Shown here: positions 38,710 to 49,047 of the stretch, in pieces
Numbering within the stretch: position 1 is the first letter of the stretch
Layout: each line of letters starts with the position of its first letter
Source: Dysgonomonas sp. PF1-14
Lineage (GTDB): Bacteria > Bacteroidota > Bacteroidia > Bacteroidales > Dysgonomonadaceae
Direction of reading: 5' to 3'
Length of the DNA: 64,000 bases
Assembly: GCF_029892965.1 (NCBI RefSeq)
Contig: NZ_JARXWN010000011.1
Coordinates: 111,221 to 175,220, forward strand
Translations under genes and position numbers: made by a program
The notes under the pieces: model-generated
Seen by the model: the letters and a program-made list of their open reading frames with translations, nothing else
Databases searched by the model: none
Told to the model about the DNA's origin: nothing

Positions 38710-39681
38710 CTATTTATCTAAACCTTCTATTGTCTTAATCGTTCCGTCAGGGTTATATTCCAATTCCGTTACTTTCAGGCTGCGAAGCCATGTTTTGCCA
38801 TCAGATGGGACACAGTCGTGATGAAACAGATACCATTTACCTTTATACTCAGCTATAGAATGGTGTGTAGTCCAGCCCACTACAGGGGTAAGTATCACTC
38901 CCTGATAAACGAATGGTCCGTAAGGATTGTCACCGATTGCATAACAGATATTGTGAGTGTCGCCTGTGGAATATGAGAAATAGTATTTACCGTTGTATTT
39001 ATGCAGCCACGATGCTTCGAAAAAGCGTTTTTCTGTATCACCCTGTGTCAACGGTTTCCCATCTTTATCCAGAATTACCACATCGCGCGGCTCTTCTGCA
39101 AATTCGAGCATATTATCGCTCAATCGGACTATTTTTGCACATAAAGCCGGCTCGTTATCGGCAGGGAAAGCAGCACATTCCAATGCTTTATTATTGCGGT
39201 AGCGCTGAAGCTGTCCACCCCAAATGCCACCAAAATACATATAGTATTCTCCGTTTTCTTCAAATATGCAGGTATCTATACTATAGCTACCCGGCATCGG
39301 ATGCTTCTCGGGAATGAATGGCCCGTAAGGTTTATCGCTTATAGCAACCCCGATACGGAATATATCGTTACGGTCTTTCAAAGGGAAGTACATATAATAT
39401 TTACCATTTTTGTGAGTGACATCGCAATCCCATAACTGGCGGCCAGCCCAAGGGATATCTTCTACAGACAATACCACCCCATGATCTGTGACTTCTCCGT
39501 TTTCTACGTCATCTAAAGAAAGGACGTGGTAGTCTTTCATATTGAAATGGTCTCCGTTATCGTTTTCAGGTACTCTGCTCTCCCAGTCGTGGGAAGGGTA
39601 GATGTAAAGCCTGCCATCGAATATGTGAACAGATGGGTCGGCCATGTAATCCTTTGGAAGTAAATATCTTGATTTTTTCAT
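38710..39681 (-). CDS. Cytoplasmic GH43 beta-xylosidase (subfamily 1-like)
   Basis: 323 residues with no signal peptide, unlike the other glycosidases here. GH43 residues are Asp15 (YMADPSVHI), Asp136 (YSIDTCIFEE) and Glu222 (FFEASWLHKYNG). VVGWTTHHSIAEYKGKWYLFHHD is typical of subfamily 1. It probably hydrolyses xylobiose and short, possibly arabinosylated, xylo-oligosaccharides brought in by the symporter two genes upstream, releasing xylose for xylA/xylB. It resembles the GH43 of the Prevotella xynABD-type cluster. A 19-bp gap links it to the GH10 gene. Confidence 0.88.
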   Translation of the reverse strand: MKKSRYLLPKDYMADPSVHIFDGRLYIYPSHDWESRVPENDNGDHFNMKDYHVLSLDDVENGEVTDHGVVLSVEDIPWAGRQLWDCDVTHKNGKYYMYFPLKDRNDIFRIGVAISDKPYGPFIPEKHPMPGSYSIDTCIFEENGEYYMYFGGIWGGQLQRYRNNKALECAAFPADNEPALCAKIVRLSDNMLEFAEEPRDVVILDKDGKPLTQGDTEKRFFEASWLHKYNGKYYFSYSTGDTHNICYAIGDNPYGPFVYQGVILTPVVGWTTHHSIAEYKGKWYLFHHDCVPSDGKTWLRSLKVTELEYNPDGTIKTIEGLDK

Positions 39682-39700
39682 GAATGTTTATATTTTTAAG

Positions 39701-40870
39701 TTAATTCTTTTTGCTATTCTCTGTTTCTACCATATTATTTGCCAGATCAATTATTTGCTGTACTACTGGCTTTGCCTCGTGTTGTCTGTCAAATAAAAGA
39801 GGATAATCTGTCCGTCCATACATAGGAAAATTATTTTTCCAGGAATCCTTATCAGTTACTCCCCATAAGGTTACTCGACTGATCTTCTCTTTATTTTTCA
39901 GAAACAGCTTGAAGAAGCTGGCCATCCTTTCCGTCCATGCCGTTGCTACCGAGTCCGGCAATCCATTTGTATATGGATTCATTTCCTGGCGGTAAGTTTC
40001 AATCTCCGAGATATTAGCACCTACATTTTTACGGGGTGAAGGCAATGCGCTCAGTTCGAATTCTGTGATCATTGCTTTTACTCCTGCATTAGCATAAGCA
40101 TCTACTGCTGCCTGATATTCTTCAAGACTGGGACCATCCATAGCAATATGTCCCTGCATTCCTACACCGTCGATACGTATCCCTCTTTCTTTTAACGATT
40201 TCACCATCTTAACAATGGTTTCACGTTTTCCGACGTGCCATTCATTATAGTCGTTGTAATACAATTCAGTATCAGGATCAGCTTCATGTGCATACTGAAA
40301 AGCCAAAGGTATAAACTCTTCTCCCAGTATTTCATAGAACTTACTCTTGCGGTAAGAACCGTCTTCCATAATCGCTTCATTGACTACATCCCAACCTTTT
40401 ATGCGACCTTTATAACGGGATACAACTGTCGTTATATGGGTTTTCATACGAGCTTTAAGGATTTCCGGTGATACGTTCTTCCCTTTGTCGTCTGTGAAAA
40501 ACCATCCGGGAGCCTGTGAATGCCATATCAGGCAGTGCCCTGTAATAAACATGTTGTTTTTCTCCCCAAATTCAACAAATTTATCAGCGTCATCAAAGAA
40601 AAACTCTCCTTCTTTAGGTTGCAAGAACATACTTTTCATACAGTTCTCGGCAACGATAGCATCAAATTGTTTTTTTACAATGTCTATTGAAGCTGAATCT
40701 TTTCCATGTATCTGGTTCAGATTTAATGCTGTCCCGATGTAAAACTTACCATTTAACGCACCTGTCAAAGTAGGTTCTTTCTTCTCATCGCCGGCTTTTG
40801 CCTGTGAGCATCCGGCTATTGCTACCATAAGGCAAAAAGAGAAAAGGGATAAATAAATTAGATTTTTCAT
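39701..40870 (-). CDS. GH10 endo-1,4-beta-xylanase lipoprotein
   Basis: 389 residues. The lipobox is AIAGC (Cys21). The single GH10 barrel has acid/base Glu165 in WDVVNEAI and nucleophile Glu270 in ITEFEL. Subsite motifs [15 protein letters not shown] and [12 protein letters not shown] are intact. It cuts the xylan backbone or imported xylo-oligosaccharides, most likely on the periplasmic side of the membrane because no surface-export acidic run follows the Cys. It is between the symporter (29 bp) and GH43 (19 bp) genes, an order known from Prevotella. Confidence 0.93.
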   Translation of the reverse strand: MKNLIYLSLFSFCLMVAIAGCSQAKAGDEKKEPTLTGALNGKFYIGTALNLNQIHGKDSASIDIVKKQFDAIVAENCMKSMFLQPKEGEFFFDDADKFVEFGEKNNMFITGHCLIWHSQAPGWFFTDDKGKNVSPEILKARMKTHITTVVSRYKGRIKGWDVVNEAIMEDGSYRKSKFYEILGEEFIPLAFQYAHEADPDTELYYNDYNEWHVGKRETIVKMVKSLKERGIRIDGVGMQGHIAMDGPSLEEYQAAVDAYANAGVKAMITEFELSALPSPRKNVGANISEIETYRQEMNPYTNGLPDSVATAWTERMASFFKLFLKNKEKISRVTLWGVTDKDSWKNNFPMYGRTDYPLLFDRQHEAKPVVQQIIDLANNMVETENSKKN

Positions 40871-40899
40871 GTTTATATTTTGTTATTTATATCTATAGA

Positions 40900-42315
40900 T
40901 CAGCCTTTCATATGCCTTTCTTCAATTTCTTTATTTATTTTATCTATTACATCATCCTCCAGTTCATATCTGGAAATAATGAACATAGCTAAGACCAATA
41001 ATATAGCCGGAATTACAGCTACCAGCCATAAGATGCCTTGTTCGGCAAAGGCCGATTGTGTAACCTGATTATCCTTGTCGAAGCCCACGAAAGCCAGTAC
41101 CAGACCGGGAACAACTCCACCAAGTGCCATACCTGCTTTATAGAAAATACCTGTAAGGGCATTGACAATACCAGAGATTCTTTTTCCTGTAGTATGTTCT
41201 CCGTAAGAGATAACTTCGGGAACTAGTGCCCACATATAACCAGTAGCAACAATTATACCTGTAGACTTGATAAACTGGGCTACAAATACCAGCCAGACCT
41301 GTGTCTTGAGAGCCGGTATCACTGAGATTGCATAGAGTAATGCCATTCCGGCAATAGCGACGGAGAGGAAAACATAGAACATACGCTTTTTGCCTATCTT
41401 GCGTTTTATGGCTGGCACCATCGGCATAAAGATAAATGCAGGGATAGAGCCTAGAGCCATAAAATAGGGCAGCATATCGGGTGATTGCACATTATAAATC
41501 ATATAATACGACCCTGCCGAGTTGCCTATTGCCATCATGGCAAAAGCAGTGATAAAGAAGAATGCCAATATACGCAGGGGACGGTTATGTTTGAATTCCA
41601 TCCACAGGTCGGATACCTTTACATCTTCGGTTTCTTTTTCGTCCATCACTACCCGTTCTTTGGTCTGGGTATAGCAGAAAATAAGCAGAGCCAATCCTAC
41701 AATTGCATAGATCGTCATAGTAATGAACCACGCGTTTCCGGCTTCAGGGGAATTGATCTTTCCATCGGGGGAAAGAGCCTTTACGATAATTGGAATACCA
41801 TAAGCTACAGCCAAACCGCCCAGATTAGCAAGGAACATTCGGGTAGACGTAAGTTTTGTGATTTCGTCTGTGTCGCGGGTGAGCGAAGCATTGAGTGCCC
41901 CGTATGGAACGTTTATCAACGTATAGCACATCGACAAACCCACATAGGTGATATAGGCATAAACCAATGAACCCGAGAAACCATTCCAGAAACAAAGGAT
42001 AGCGAATCCTGTAAGCGGGATACCTCCCAAAACGAGATAGGAGCGGTATTTGCCTAGCTTAGGATTATGTTTATCTACAAATGCTCCGACTATCGGATCC
42101 CAGATGACATCTACAATCCGCACGATAAGGAACATAACTCCTGCGGCGGCGGCAGATATGCCGAAAACATTGGTGTAGAATATAAGCAGATACATCGATA
42201 CCGTCTGATAAATAAGGTTCTGGGCTAAATCGCCCGAACCGAAACCGATACGCTGTATTGCCGACAGTTTGTAGAAACCTTTTGATTCTGTTGCTGTTTG
42301 TGATGTTGAGTCCAT
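40900..42315 (-). CDS. GPH-family sodium/glycoside symporter for xylo-oligosaccharides
   Basis: 471 residues with 12 predicted helices. The family motif FGSGDLAQNLIYQTVSMYLLIFYTNVFG in helix 1 and RIVDVIWDPIVGAFVDKHNPKLGKYR after helix 2 place it with the glycoside-pentoside-hexuronide symporters (MelB/XynT/YicJ). It probably imports xylobiose or short xylo-oligosaccharides across the inner membrane for the cytoplasmic GH43. It lies 23 bp downstream of the esterase-GH11 fusion. Confidence 0.9.
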   Translation of the reverse strand: MDSTSQTATESKGFYKLSAIQRIGFGSGDLAQNLIYQTVSMYLLIFYTNVFGISAAAAGVMFLIVRIVDVIWDPIVGAFVDKHNPKLGKYRSYLVLGGIPLTGFAILCFWNGFSGSLVYAYITYVGLSMCYTLINVPYGALNASLTRDTDEITKLTSTRMFLANLGGLAVAYGIPIIVKALSPDGKINSPEAGNAWFITMTIYAIVGLALLIFCYTQTKERVVMDEKETEDVKVSDLWMEFKHNRPLRILAFFFITAFAMMAIGNSAGSYYMIYNVQSPDMLPYFMALGSIPAFIFMPMVPAIKRKIGKKRMFYVFLSVAIAGMALLYAISVIPALKTQVWLVFVAQFIKSTGIIVATGYMWALVPEVISYGEHTTGKRISGIVNALTGIFYKAGMALGGVVPGLVLAFVGFDKDNQVTQSAFAEQGILWLVAVIPAILLVLAMFIISRYELEDDVIDKINKEIEERHMKG

Positions 42316-42338
42316 TGTATTTTGTTTTTGCTATATTA

Positions 42339-44900
42339 TTATTTTCCAATTACAGTATCACCAACGGTAAGTCTGTGTTTATATAAATTGGCTTTACCCT
42401 TACTCTGATATCCTTCGACACAGAATGCTACTTCATATATTTTTCCAAGTTTCATACCCATTTTTTCCCAGACTTTAAAGTGTTCGCTAACGGGAATAGT
42501 TCCCTCCGTTTTTTTATTGGTGCGCACGCTCCAATATTGCTGGAAAGTGGTGTCACCTTCTATGGAAGGCTGTTCTACACGCGTGGTTTCGTATATGTCA
42601 TACATGCTGCCACCAATCTCTACAGTACCTTTAGGCTCAGCCCCGGGCGGACGCCAACTACCCCAAGCCTCGACGATATAAAACTCTACAAGCGGATCAA
42701 CCGACCAGCCATAAACACATAGATATGAATTGCCATCCGGCTGATAATCGCAACTATAATCGAGGAAAATAGTGCCGATTTGGTCATGGGTTTTGGTACT
42801 GTCAAACTTTTTGCCTGTACGAAACAAAGCATTGTTGATATTATCCCAGTTACATTCAAATGCACCACCTTCCTTCAAAATCATGCTAACATCTCCTTTA
42901 TCATGCCAGAGTTCGTAGCCGAAGCCGTCATGCATCCCGGATTTATTACTTATAATGGTGTCGGAATATTCTGCCTGAAATGGTGAAGCGAACAGACCTT
43001 CTTTATTTTTTAAATTTGCACCCTGCGGGTTGTCAGCCCACGCATATCGGACTGATAGGGGTTGTTGTATCCGGTTACTCCAGACTTTTACCTTATTCGG
43101 TTCTATTACTACAGCATCAGCCCACACATATTTCTTGTCAGCTCCTGCAAGCATGAAGCCATTAAGTATTTCGTTAGAGTACAGACCTGAACCGACTGAC
43201 ACGAATGTGAGGACGATACTATTCTCGTCTATCTTTACACCTTCAAGCTGAGGGCCTGTGCTAACGATGTCTTTATCTCCATAAGCCACACGTTGTGCTT
43301 CCATTGCCAAAAGACGGCCGACATCTTTCTTGTTTTGCGGATGGATATCGTTCCACTCACCTAAACCGAGTGTTACAGCCATACCTGTATATGGCAGCTT
43401 TAGTGCCAAGCGTTGAGCTTCTCTTAGTTCAGCCAGACCGCTTTCAGACGGGTATCTGGATGGTTTATTTAGTTCGGGAAGTTGTGCATATATGAAAGGC
43501 AACTCCGGTTCGTTCCGTTGTGCTCTCCAGTCTTGAATCAAATCCTGAAACAATCTTGTGTATTCTTTTGCTCTTCCGGCGTTAGACTCTCCCTGATACC
43601 AGATCACTCCTTTTATTTTGTAGTTTGTAAGGGGTGCAATCATGCCATTGTACAAGCCCATCGGTTTATACTGGAAAGCTGTGCCGGCCGGCGATGGGGG
43701 AAGTTCTGCACCTACACGGTATTTCCAGATGCCTGTCAGGTCAATTTCTTTATTGTCGAGTATTATTTTATAGGGTTTGTCTTCTTTTATTCCTCCCCAT
43801 TCGTTAGTAACAATTCTAATAGCAACAGTATTCTTGCCTTCTTTCAGCACTCCCTGAGGCACTTTATATATGCGGGGAGGGTATTGGTAACCTGTTGTGC
43901 CTACAAACTTTCCGTTTACAAAGGCTGAATCGGAATCGATGATATAGCCTAAGCGAAGGGTTGCAGACTTACCTGTATCTTCTTTTGATACATTAAATTC
44001 TTTGCGTAGCCAGAGGATACCTCTTTTTATATCTACTCCTTTTTCTTTCCACATACCGGGAAGGTAATAATCTTTCCATCCGGATATGTCAATGTTTTCT
44101 TTATGCCATTTGCTGATACCTTTATCTGCATGTAGCATTCCCATATACCACTCATGGTTTTTCTTTTGTTCCTGTTTGCGTGTTTCTTCTATAAAGCCCG
44201 TATCTGCACATCTTTTTGCTTCGGCTTCAAATGAAGGGTATTTCTTTAGTGTTTCTGCACTTATCCAAGCTTCGGCAGGTGTGCCCCCAATAGCTGTACT
44301 AAGAATACCGATTGGAACTTTATATTTATCATGCAGGTCTTTTGCAAAGAAGTAGGCTGTCGCTGAAAACTCCATGATATTTGCCGGAGTAACGGGTTTC
44401 CATTCGCCGCTCTTACAATCGGATTCTGCTTCGTTGAAATTGTAGTGCATTGGTACTCTGAAAAAGCGGATATGCGGGTTGTTCGCATTTTTTACTTCAT
44501 CAGCAAACAAGTCTAGTGTGCGCCTGATGGGCAGTTCCATATTAGATTGTCCGGAAGAAAGCCAAATATCGCCGAACAGGATGTCTTTGATGGTTATGTT
44601 ATTCACTTGTATTTCATAAGTGCCACCCCCTGCTTGTTGTGCAGGTAAAGTTACCGACCAATTACCAGTCTTGTCGGCTTTGGTCTTATATGTTTTACCA
44701 AGAAATGTAACAGTTATGTTTTCTGAGGCATCAGCCCAACCCCATATTTTTACTGGCTGGTCGCGCTGGAGAATCATCCCGTCAGAAACCAATTTTGGCA
44801 ACCTTACTTTTGCTTCCGATTGTAAGGCGAAACTCAAGAATAATATTGCTATTAAGCTAAGCTTTAATATCTTGTTGTGTCTTTGCATATGGCTTTTCAT
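42339..44900 (-). CDS. SASA-type acetyl esterase fused to a GH11 endo-xylanase
   Basis: Start at 44900 ([10 protein letters not shown]) gives 853 residues with a signal peptide ending LQSEA; another ATG at 44888 is possible, and the frame is open to 44951 across a terminator hairpin. Residues about 30-650 are a sialate-O-acetylesterase-like enzyme: SSGQSNME (Ser119), [16 protein letters not shown] (His520), with an inserted GH2-like beta-sandwich (about 270-380). Residues about 653-853 are a complete GH11 jelly roll: nucleophile Glu739 in [38 protein letters not shown], and acid/base Glu829 in FCVEGYQS. It should deacetylate and cut xylan in one chain, in the periplasm or at the surface. GH11 is uncommon in Bacteroidetes. 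Confidence 0.9.
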   Translation of the reverse strand: MKSHMQRHNKILKLSLIAILFLSFALQSEAKVRLPKLVSDGMILQRDQPVKIWGWADASENITVTFLGKTYKTKADKTGNWSVTLPAQQAGGGTYEIQVNNITIKDILFGDIWLSSGQSNMELPIRRTLDLFADEVKNANNPHIRFFRVPMHYNFNEAESDCKSGEWKPVTPANIMEFSATAYFFAKDLHDKYKVPIGILSTAIGGTPAEAWISAETLKKYPSFEAEAKRCADTGFIEETRKQEQKKNHEWYMGMLHADKGISKWHKENIDISGWKDYYLPGMWKEKGVDIKRGILWLRKEFNVSKEDTGKSATLRLGYIIDSDSAFVNGKFVGTTGYQYPPRIYKVPQGVLKEGKNTVAIRIVTNEWGGIKEDKPYKIILDNKEIDLTGIWKYRVGAELPPSPAGTAFQYKPMGLYNGMIAPLTNYKIKGVIWYQGESNAGRAKEYTRLFQDLIQDWRAQRNEPELPFIYAQLPELNKPSRYPSESGLAELREAQRLALKLPYTGMAVTLGLGEWNDIHPQNKKDVGRLLAMEAQRVAYGDKDIVSTGPQLEGVKIDENSIVLTFVSVGSGLYSNEILNGFMLAGADKKYVWADAVVIEPNKVKVWSNRIQQPLSVRYAWADNPQGANLKNKEGLFASPFQAEYSDTIISNKSGMHDGFGYELWHDKGDVSMILKEGGAFECNWDNINNALFRTGKKFDSTKTHDQIGTIFLDYSCDYQPDGNSYLCVYGWSVDPLVEFYIVEAWGSWRPPGAEPKGTVEIGGSMYDIYETTRVEQPSIEGDTTFQQYWSVRTNKKTEGTIPVSEHFKVWEKMGMKLGKIYEVAFCVEGYQSKGKANLYKHRLTVGDTVIGK

Positions 44901-44916
44901 GGATTTGATTTTATCA

Positions 44917-44948
44917 ATAATTCCGGAGGGTGACCCCTCCGAAATTAT
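44917..44948 (-). terminator. Hairpin between the GH43 and esterase-GH11 genes
   Basis: GGAGGG (44925-44930) pairs with CCCTCC (44935-44940) around a TGAC loop, and the stem continues through AT pairs with one mismatch. It lies 10 bp after the GH43 stop. It may end or dampen transcription coming from the xus operon. Confidence 0.65.
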
Positions 44949-44957
44949 CAATTATAT

Positions 44958-46691
44958 TTACTTCATTGCGTGGTTGCTAGTAGCATATAATCCTATACAT
45001 ACCCCTACAAAGCCTCCGGATTTCTCTGTACTCAGATTTGAAGCATCGGCATCAGATACCAGTTTTTTCCAGTCGACACCGTCGAAGCTATACAGGAAGT
45101 CACAATAACGCCCTTTTCCTTCTATTTTAAGTTTTACAGGTGATGCCTGATCTTTCTTGTCTATAGGAATAGTAGCCATTACTTTTTTATCTTTTTCCAT
45201 ACGGTAAACAACAAGAGATTCTTTTCCGTCCAAGATTGTTTTTCCAAACAGGAACTGATTTTCTTCTTTTTGAAATAGAGTAAATCCTGCAAAATCATTT
45301 GATGTTTTCGGAGTATATTCCAATTGTGTTTCAGCAGCAAAGTTTGTATGCTGTTGACGACGTAGGACTACCGATGGCGATTTCTTCTCTTCTATACTAA
45401 TCGCTAATGGAGTTATATTCAGCTTTCCGTCTTTGATCGTATAAAAATCTTGTTTCGGAGTGCGGATAAATATCCAGGAATAGTCTAGTTTAGCATCGTT
45501 AAACTCCTGATTGTAAACAAAATTGCCGGTCAGGTATTTAGCTTCGCCTGTTAAACCTTTCTTATCTGCTACAGTCGGAATCTGCTGACCTTTTGGAAGA
45601 ATGATTGGAAATTCGTTTTCCCATTTAACCGGAAGAAGGAATGTCTCGCGACCTGTGTTAAACAGACCTCCTTCATAAGGACGTGATGCCAGAAATACTG
45701 CCCACCAATCACCTTCCGGAGTCTGAACCATGTCAGCATGTCCTGCACAGGTAATTTTATTTTCCCGGTTTTCGGGCAGATCTCTCTGAGTCAAGATTGG
45801 ATTGTGTGCAGCCGGTTTAAATGGTCCCATCGGGTTGTTGCTGCGGAATATCACTTCCGAATGCCAGCCTCCTGTACCTCCTTCTGCGCACATCAGGTAG
45901 TAATATCCGTTTATCTTGTAAAGATGCGGAGCTTCTATCCATATTGGTTTTTGAGAAATATCGACACCTCCGTCAACAACAATTTTGCTCGAGTTGGGAA
46001 CAACTTTGTCATTCTCCACATCAAATTCCCATATCTTAATAACCCTGTGTCCTTCATATAATGCTTTCCCTTCGTCCGGAGCATCATTGTGAACGATATA
46101 TCCTTTTCCGTTTTCATCGAAATAGAAAGACGGATCTATACCTTGAACTTCCGGTAATAGGATAGGATCGCTCCATCCTTTCATCGGGTCTTTTGTTTTT
46201 ACATAAAAATTACCGATTCCCCAAGAGAATGTAGTAATCATGTAAAAAGTATCATTATAGGGATTGTATTCTATAGCCGGAGCAAAGATTCCCGCTGAGA
46301 TTTCCTGACTTTCTACATTAAGCTGTGAAGGCCTGTCCAAAACGTGGCCTATCTGTTCCCAATTGACAAGGTCTTTACTGGTAAAAATAGGAACTCCCGG
46401 AAAGAAACTAAATGAAGAGTGGATAAGATAGTAAGTATCCCCTTTGCGACAAATAGATGGGTCGGGGTAAAAACCTGCTACTACAGGGTTGTTGTATTGG
46501 TTTTTAGGATCAATCTTTTTGTCGAACCATGCATCTTTTCCCTCGTATTTGTAGTAATCGAATCGTGCTGTTTTTTCTTTCGATTCAGATCCAGCTTCCT
46601 GACTATTTGTGCCATTAGTACAAGAAACTGATAGTGTAGTCGTTATTGCTGTAAATATAGCAGCAAATAATATCCATGTCCTTTTCATCAA
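44958..46691 (-). CDS. GH43 beta-xylosidase/arabinofuranosidase lipoprotein
   Basis: 577 residues. The lipobox is LSVSC (Cys24). The GH43 propeller has base Asp77 (GFYPDPSICR), Asp186 (QGIDPSFYF) and acid Glu253 (WIEAPHLY). A concanavalin-like XynB C-terminal domain (about 380-570) follows. HSSFSFFPGVPIFTSKDLVNW is typical of exo-acting xylosidase/arabinofuranosidase GH43 enzymes. The subfamily was not determined. It is flanked on both sides by hairpins, so its expression level may be set independently of the xus genes. Confidence 0.88.
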   Translation of the reverse strand: MMKRTWILFAAIFTAITTTLSVSCTNGTNSQEAGSESKEKTARFDYYKYEGKDAWFDKKIDPKNQYNNPVVAGFYPDPSICRKGDTYYLIHSSFSFFPGVPIFTSKDLVNWEQIGHVLDRPSQLNVESQEISAGIFAPAIEYNPYNDTFYMITTFSWGIGNFYVKTKDPMKGWSDPILLPEVQGIDPSFYFDENGKGYIVHNDAPDEGKALYEGHRVIKIWEFDVENDKVVPNSSKIVVDGGVDISQKPIWIEAPHLYKINGYYYLMCAEGGTGGWHSEVIFRSNNPMGPFKPAAHNPILTQRDLPENRENKITCAGHADMVQTPEGDWWAVFLASRPYEGGLFNTGRETFLLPVKWENEFPIILPKGQQIPTVADKKGLTGEAKYLTGNFVYNQEFNDAKLDYSWIFIRTPKQDFYTIKDGKLNITPLAISIEEKKSPSVVLRRQQHTNFAAETQLEYTPKTSNDFAGFTLFQKEENQFLFGKTILDGKESLVVYRMEKDKKVMATIPIDKKDQASPVKLKIEGKGRYCDFLYSFDGVDWKKLVSDADASNLSTEKSGGFVGVCIGLYATSNHAMK

Positions 46692-46773
46692 AAATGATTT
46701 TTTTTTTTATAAAAAACTCTAATACTTTACTGGTTTTAGCAAAGTCTCAGATTCAATAACCAATGCTTGGAAA

Positions 46774-46800
46774 CAGTCCCCCTTTTTGTAGGGGGGACTG
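46774..46800 (-). terminator. GC-rich hairpin after xyn10A
   Basis: CAGTCCCCC (46774-46782) pairs perfectly with GGGGGACTG (46792-46800), loop 9 nt, 12 bp after the xyn10A stop. On the minus strand a weak T-run (TTTCC) follows. It marks the end of the xus core operon, or a point of partial termination. Confidence 0.7.
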
Positions 46801-46812
46801 ACCCTAAAACAA

Positions 46813-49026
46813 TTATTTACTAGTGTCTGTGGCAATTGTTTTGCCAGCCAGACCATTTGCAAATCCTCCGTATGCAGGTTTACGGTTATATCCGAGTGTC
46901 CAAAGGCCAATTGGCTCTCCACCTCTCCATGACGAACTTTCCGGACTATCCAGCGGGCTCCAGTGAGTGATTCCATAGCGTTGATTGGCAGGGATAAGCT
47001 CGAAGTATGCTTTCACTATTTCTTCATAGAACACACCCATTTCTTCTGCTTGCTCTCTGGTCAGGTCACTGGTTTTTACGTTCTCAGTTGTGCCCGGTAT
47101 TCTATAGCCCATATCCAGTTCCGATACTTTTACCAGTTTTCCGGTTGCAGCCATATTGGTAAACATGTCTCTGATTCCCTGCATCGATGTTTCGTTGCAG
47201 GTCACGTGCATTTGTGTACCGATACCATCAACTTTCACGCCCTTATCTTTTTCTATCTTGTCGATATATGCGATAAGGCCATTACATTTTCTCTGATCCG
47301 GAGATTCTAATCCGTAATCATTTATAAATAGAATCAACTCATTCGGATTTCCGCCACTCTTTTCGTGATAATGACGGGCCAATTCGATAGCTCTTGCAGC
47401 ATAATATTCTCCCAGATAATCCTGCCAGTAAAATTCATCTGCAGAAAGGTTATCTTTACCAATACCGGTTTTCAGTTTTGACGGATCCGGCCAATCATCC
47501 ATAGGTTCATTTACTACATCCCATGCTTTAACAGAACCAACACAGGCTTCCATCATTCCTGCAATGAAAGTTTCGAGCGCCTTATCTATAAGTTCACGTT
47601 TTTCTTCATCCGGTCTCTCATTCCCTCCCTCCGGATTAACCCGGCATAATGATATGTTATCTATGTATATAGATCCTACATAGGTGCCAATATCGAGAAG
47701 GAAGCGATTCCTGTCACTTTCTGTAATAGTAGTTTCTAATTCTACTTCCGTCCAATCGGTAGTAATATTGAAAGGACCAAAACTATTAGCTGAATAATTA
47801 GATGTACTTTGTATTCCGGCTGTAATTGAAGCCGCGACTGTCCCTTTTACATTAAATTTCAGTTTGTAATCAGAATCCTTTGTCAAAGGTGTGGCAAAAT
47901 CATAAGCAGTCTGAGCTTGCCAACCCTGTACAGCTGTAGGGTTTGTTATAACCAAAGCATATCCTGTATCGCCATTGCCTTCTCCGGCTGCCGATACTGC
48001 TATCGTTGGTGAACTACTACCCCAACATCCCCAACCATCAATGCTTCCGGCTTCGAAGTCTCCATTATTTATTATGCTAGGATCTAATGAAGAACCTCCT
48101 CCTGTACCATCATCATACTTTTTAAGGGTAATATTGTCAAAATAGTAATTAGTACCGGTCAACCCCAGATTGAAAGCGATAGCTCCGCATTCTGCCTGAT
48201 CTTGAGATATTGTGACCTGCCTAGTGATGGTCTGCCATTGAGTGGTAGCACTGACCGGTCCGAAAAATACCCAGTGCTTATATTGCATTGGTTCTCTCTG
48301 AGCCTGATCGCTGAAGGTGGCAGGAGCATCGGCACGCACGTCCATACTAAGTTCATATATGTCGCCTGCTACTGTTTTGGGAGAGAATTTCAAATAGAGC
48401 TGACAATCCCAGTCGTTAGGACGGTTTTCACTGTTTGTTATTTTCAATGCTCTTCCAGTTCCGTAAGCTCCTTCTCCGTCTGCCGTAAAACTCATTATAG
48501 CGTTATTGTTATACTGATAATTTGATTCATCGTCAGTTTCAAAATTCTGTTCCATAATTACATCCCATCGTGGCTCTCCTTTTATAGGAGCTATCAGCCC
48601 GTTCAGATAAGATGCATTCTGATTAGCATGCCAGCAGAGAGTATGCCCATAGACAGACATACCGGACTCTTTAGCTATCTGCAATAGTTTTTTCATATTA
48701 TCAAGTGCCAGACTGCCATCGCCCTGCACGATAGCTCCATGCTTCATTTCCCAACCCATGGTTATTTCATCGAAATTGGCATTAAGCAATCTGTATCCGA
48801 CTCCTCTGCTTATATAGTCCGATAAACTAGCTCCGGCTCCTAACTTAAAGTCCGGATTTTCGGAACGGTTTACATAGGTCTTCAATGCATCGTATTGATT
48901 CAGATATTCCCAGACATCAAGGCTTCCCGGTCTGTCAACCTGATAATCGAAGATATCATTATCGGCACAGGATGCCATCATCAATGATGCTGTTACGGCC
49001 AATAATATTTTCTTATAATGTTTCAT
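46813..49026 (-). CDS. xyn10A: Surface GH10 endo-xylanase with two CBMs inserted in the barrel
   Basis: 737 residues. The lipobox is MMASC (Cys20) with ADNDIFDY after it, a surface lipoprotein pattern. The GH10 barrel begins at about 55 (GAGAS...LNANFDEITMGWEMK), is interrupted after HTLCWHANQN...GEPRW by two CBM4/9-like beta-sandwiches (about 157-302 and 317-462, each ending YYFDNITL or IYIDNISL), and resumes at about 475. The acid/base is Glu507 (WDVVNEPM) and the nucleophile is Glu636 (VSELDMG). This architecture is known for Xyn10A of Prevotella and Bacteroides. It makes the first surface cuts for the Xus transporters. Confidence 0.93.
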   Translation of the reverse strand: MKHYKKILLAVTASLMMASCADNDIFDYQVDRPGSLDVWEYLNQYDALKTYVNRSENPDFKLGAGASLSDYISRGVGYRLLNANFDEITMGWEMKHGAIVQGDGSLALDNMKKLLQIAKESGMSVYGHTLCWHANQNASYLNGLIAPIKGEPRWDVIMEQNFETDDESNYQYNNNAIMSFTADGEGAYGTGRALKITNSENRPNDWDCQLYLKFSPKTVAGDIYELSMDVRADAPATFSDQAQREPMQYKHWVFFGPVSATTQWQTITRQVTISQDQAECGAIAFNLGLTGTNYYFDNITLKKYDDGTGGGSSLDPSIINNGDFEAGSIDGWGCWGSSSPTIAVSAAGEGNGDTGYALVITNPTAVQGWQAQTAYDFATPLTKDSDYKLKFNVKGTVAASITAGIQSTSNYSANSFGPFNITTDWTEVELETTITESDRNRFLLDIGTYVGSIYIDNISLCRVNPEGGNERPDEEKRELIDKALETFIAGMMEACVGSVKAWDVVNEPMDDWPDPSKLKTGIGKDNLSADEFYWQDYLGEYYAARAIELARHYHEKSGGNPNELILFINDYGLESPDQRKCNGLIAYIDKIEKDKGVKVDGIGTQMHVTCNETSMQGIRDMFTNMAATGKLVKVSELDMGYRIPGTTENVKTSDLTREQAEEMGVFYEEIVKAYFELIPANQRYGITHWSPLDSPESSSWRGGEPIGLWTLGYNRKPAYGGFANGLAGKTIATDTSK

Positions 49027-49047
49027 ATTGTCTAAATATTAAGGTAA

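Noticed and set aside
44901..44951. N-terminal extension of the esterase-GH11 protein up to 44951
   Set aside because: It would be translated from a terminator-like hairpin and would bury the signal peptide; the start at 44900 or 44888 is more likely.
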